From: a virus
DNA length: 21,394 nt
IMG/VR virus record: IMGVR_UViG_3300002145_000185
Span: 1 to 21,394 of that record
Strand: one strand, 5' to 3'
The translations under genes were made by a program, and so were the position numbers. Shown one piece after another: positions 19,648 through 21,394 of the stretch (within the stretch, counting starts at the first letter, position 1; every line of letters starts with the position of its first letter). The notes under the pieces are model-generated. The model did no database searches. It was not told the origin of the DNA and saw only the letters and a program-made list of their open reading frames with translations.

Positions 19648-19826
19648 ATCGAGCAGCGTTGCGAAACGGGGCTGAGGTGCTGTCCGGCATCAACTTCGCG
19701 ACGGCGAAAGAGTTGCCGAGAGACCTGTTTCTTGCGATCCATGATGACGAAGCTGAGGCGGTCGCGATGCACGCAAAACATCAGTCGGACGTGGCGATGG
19801 CAGCAGCACGAAGGGACTCAGAGTGA
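19216..19826 (+). CDS. Tail assembly chaperone, long (GT-type) form by -1 frameshift
   Basis: If ribosomes slip back one base at the A-run, translation joins codon 109 to the frame ending at 19826, giving 203 residues. The added part begins SQYWSDMANQYGIGV and continues DAELEFGLWLNLNRAALRNG, SGINFATAKELPRDLFLAIH and a C-terminal Ala/Asp/Arg tail. It is a plausible folded domain with no stop until 19824-19826, where its TGA overlaps the GTG of the next gene. That this frame is long, open and coupled to the tape-measure candidate supports real frameshifting rather than an error. Confidence 0.75.
19534..19573 (+). other. Programmed -1 ribosomal frameshift signal
   Basis: Nine A at 19534-19542 read as AAA AAA AAA in the G frame, containing an A-AAA-AAA slip heptamer. 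After a five-base spacer, TACTGGT (19548-19554) pairs perfectly with ACCAGTA (19567-19573) over a 12-base loop. Slip sequence, spacer and stem are the three parts of classical -1 signals. Confidence 0.85.
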
Positions 19827-21394
19827 CCGAGAAACCAGACAAGCCGCATGGTGCAGCCTGGCCGTTCCGGTCTCTTGGGGAGATCCTGTCCGGGCTGATG
19901 CTGGATCGCAGAAGCCTGAAGCCAGGCGACGAAGCGGACTTCGATCCTCGCCCGAAATCGATGGCACAGAAAGCGACCGCCAGCATCAGTGCCGCGTTTT
20001 CCCGTCCGCTCTCTGCCGTGGCGAGTGGCGTGGCGTTGACGACGCAGGCCGTGAAGTACGCAACCAATCGCGTGCAGCGTGGAGCCGGTGGGGACCGAAT
20101 CGTCAGCGAGGCGGAGGCGGCAGGGTTCGCGAACATTCCGCCGAACGAGTTCCGCGAACTGCTCAATCGGCATCCAGAGTTAAAGGTCGCTGCGATTCGT
20201 GAGGGGAAGCCTCACTATTGGGTCAACGACATCATTCAGGCCGCCAGTCGAGACGCGGAGATCGGCCAGCAGTGGCTCGCGTCCGGGAAGCCGGGCACTG
20301 AGACTCCTGTCGCCGAGGCTCCGGGACTGTCGCTGTCTCCGTTCGCGGCGTTCCGTGCGAGCATTCCGGCACCGGCAGTGACTGAGCCGGGCGTGATGCG
20401 GTCGCTGGCGGGGTTTTCGCCTGCGTCGCCTGAGCCTGCTGCGCTGACATCGGCTGCACCGGATGCGATCGACATCAGAACGCTGCAATCAGAACTGGCC
20501 CGGCTCAACAAGGAGTCTGCCGCACTCGGTTCCGGTCGAGGGATGCCACCAGCAGAGTATTCGGCTCGCCAGCGAGAGTTGTCGAACGAAATCGCCTCCG
20601 TGAAGCGGGCAATGCTGTCACAGCTCAAACCGTCGCAGAGCCTCACGCCCGCAATGGACGACTGGCGTTCTGCCGTCAACCTGTCCGCCGAATCTGCGGC
20701 TGAGCCACCTGGCAATCCTGCCAAGCCGGAAACGACGTTCACGACCGCCAAAGAGCAGAACCTGACTCCGGAATCGTCAGCAGTAGCCGCAGCATGGCAG
20801 CAGCATCAGGACGGCTACCCGCGAGCAGAAGACGTGCAGATTCAGGAATCGCCGCGACGGGAGAAGAAATCGTGGTGGCGTGCCGCTATTGCTCGTTTGG
20901 CTGGATCAACCAGCCGGACAGGGGGCGACGAAACCGAAGGAGCTGGAGCAGGCTCGGATACGGACGACGATCCACAACAGAAGCAACGACGACCGGCCAA
21001 AAAGAGGTCACGACGACAACCCAGTTCGGCGCACACAGTTGCCCGCGTGGCGAGGTCGTTCGAGTCGTCTTTCGGGACTGGTCGCCTGGGGCGGTTTTTT
21101 GGCCAGGTAGGTGACGCTGCTGAGTCGTGGGATGATGACGACGACGACGACGACGACGATGATGACGACGATCGAACAAAGAGGCGCGGCTCCAATCGGC
21201 GAAAGCCATCCAAGGCGGTGAAAGGGATTGCCGGAGCTGCTCGCGGATACCGCACTGGCGGACTCAGGGGTGCATTGTCCGGCGGAATCCGAGGCGTGCT
21301 CGGCGTCGGTGGCGCGGCTGCTGGTGGTGGCGCGGCTTCTGGCGCTGGTGGCGCGGCTGCAATCGTCGCAGGCGGTGCCGCTCTGACTGTCGCT
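19823..21394 (+). CDS. Probable tape-measure protein, 3'-truncated by the window edge
   Basis: I translated this frame by hand to the edge: 524 codons without a stop. It starts at GTG 19823, overlapping the chaperone stop (GTGA), with AAGGGA six bases upstream. The N-terminal 150 residues contain helical stretches (FRSLGEILSGLMLDRR, then SAVASGVALTTQAVKYATNR) and a PPNEFRELLNRHPELKVAAI segment. The middle is long, Pro/Ala/Ser-rich, with a coiled-coil-like run (IRTLQSELARLNKESAAL). Then comes basic-acidic-basic patterning: QRRPAKKRSRRQ, 14 consecutive Asp (residues 437-450), and RTKRRGSNRRKPSK. The last residues are Gly/Ala-rich and hydrophobic. Position after the chaperone and this composition suggest the tail length-determining protein; full length is unknown. 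Confidence 0.65.
   Translation, partial: MTEKPDKPHGAAWPFRSLGEILSGLMLDRRSLKPGDEADFDPRPKSMAQKATASISAAFSRPLSAVASGVALTTQAVKYATNRVQRGAGGDRIVSEAEAAGFANIPPNEFRELLNRHPELKVAAIREGKPHYWVNDIIQAASRDAEIGQQWLASGKPGTETPVAEAPGLSLSPFAAFRASIPAPAVTEPGVMRSLAGFSPASPEPAALTSAAPDAIDIRTLQSELARLNKESAALGSGRGMPPAEYSARQRELSNEIASVKRAMLSQLKPSQSLTPAMDDWRSAVNLSAESAAEPPGNPAKPETTFTTAKEQNLTPESSAVAAAWQQHQDGYPRAEDVQIQESPRREKKSWWRAAIARLAGSTSRTGGDETEGAGAGSDTDDDPQQKQRRPAKKRSRRQPSSAHTVARVARSFESSFGTGRLGRFFGQVGDAAESWDDDDDDDDDDDDDDRTKRRGSNRRKPSKAVKGIAGAARGYRTGGLRGALSGGIRGVLGVGGAAAGGGAASGAGGAAAIVAGGAALTVA
21131..21172 (+). repeat. GAY trinucleotide run coding 14 Asp
   Basis: Fourteen GAC/GAT codons in the tape-measure candidate. Smaller Asp runs from the same kind of codon repeat occur at 271-285, 3648-3656 and 15794-15808. 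Confidence 0.85.
21308..21358 (+). repeat. Three copies of a 12-base Gly-Gly-Ala-Ala unit
   Basis: GGTGGCGCGGCT at 21308-21319, 21326-21337 and 21347-21358, exact each time, separated by 6 and 9 bases. It codes GGAA inside the Gly/Ala-rich hydrophobic end of the truncated ORF. Confidence 0.85.

Overview
The window is one continuous, tightly packed stretch of tailed-phage (or prophage) late genes. Every supported gene is on the + strand, and intergenic gaps are short; the largest, 2134-2369, is 236 bases. The order is small terminase, accessory genes, large terminase, portal, a giant modular protein, protease/scaffold, decoration protein, major capsid protein, gp36-like connector, tail tube candidate, frameshifted tail chaperone, tape-measure candidate. 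The head genes (portal, protease, gp36) look Mu-like, but no tail sheath gene is visible, which suggests a long non-contractile tail. I see no tRNA, rRNA, CRISPR array, integrase, transposase or clear host gene. The moderately GC-rich sequence and the protein style suggest a phage of a Planctomycetota-type host; that is an impression, not a measurement.

Region 1 (1-5020) is accessory and packaging-entry DNA. It holds a left-truncated hypothetical gene, a small winged-helix-like protein, a 328-residue protein with several helix-turn-helix-like segments, a small-terminase-like protein, a zinc-ribbon protein with a (Asp-Glu-Tyr)n tail, two small overlapping genes, a phage DNA methyltransferase and a small hypothetical gene. 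The gap after the small terminase gene carries two stem-loops and is bounded by a direct duplication of the end of that gene.

Region 2 (5042-10380) holds the large terminase, whose ATPase motifs look abnormal (no Walker A lysine), a KTSC-domain protein, a small zinc-ribbon protein, a small hypothetical gene, and a portal protein fused to an inorganic-pyrophosphatase-like domain. A 22-codon hydrophobic ORF overlaps the portal stop codon.

Region 3 (10392-14810) is mostly one 1398-residue mosaic protein of the polyvalent type, with a module present three times, two copies of a GGKWD motif and low-complexity linkers. It occupies the slot where Mu-like phages usually carry the MuF-type minor head protein.

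Region 4 (14808-21394) is the head-tail cluster. The whole intergenic segment in front of the portal gene, including a strong rho-independent terminator, is repeated in front of the protease/scaffold gene. A third terminator follows the major capsid gene. The tail chaperone gene carries a textbook -1 frameshift signal (nine A, five-base spacer, seven-base-pair stem), giving 143- and 203-residue products. A long frame starting with GTG at 19823 runs off the right edge and is the likely tape-measure protein.

Together the genes would package DNA (terminase, portal), build and mature the capsid (protease/scaffold, capsid, decoration), join head to tail (gp36), and build the tail (tube, chaperone, tape measure). 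The unusual parts are the enzymatic domain on the portal, the giant mosaic protein, and repeated terminators inside what must be a co-transcribed late operon.
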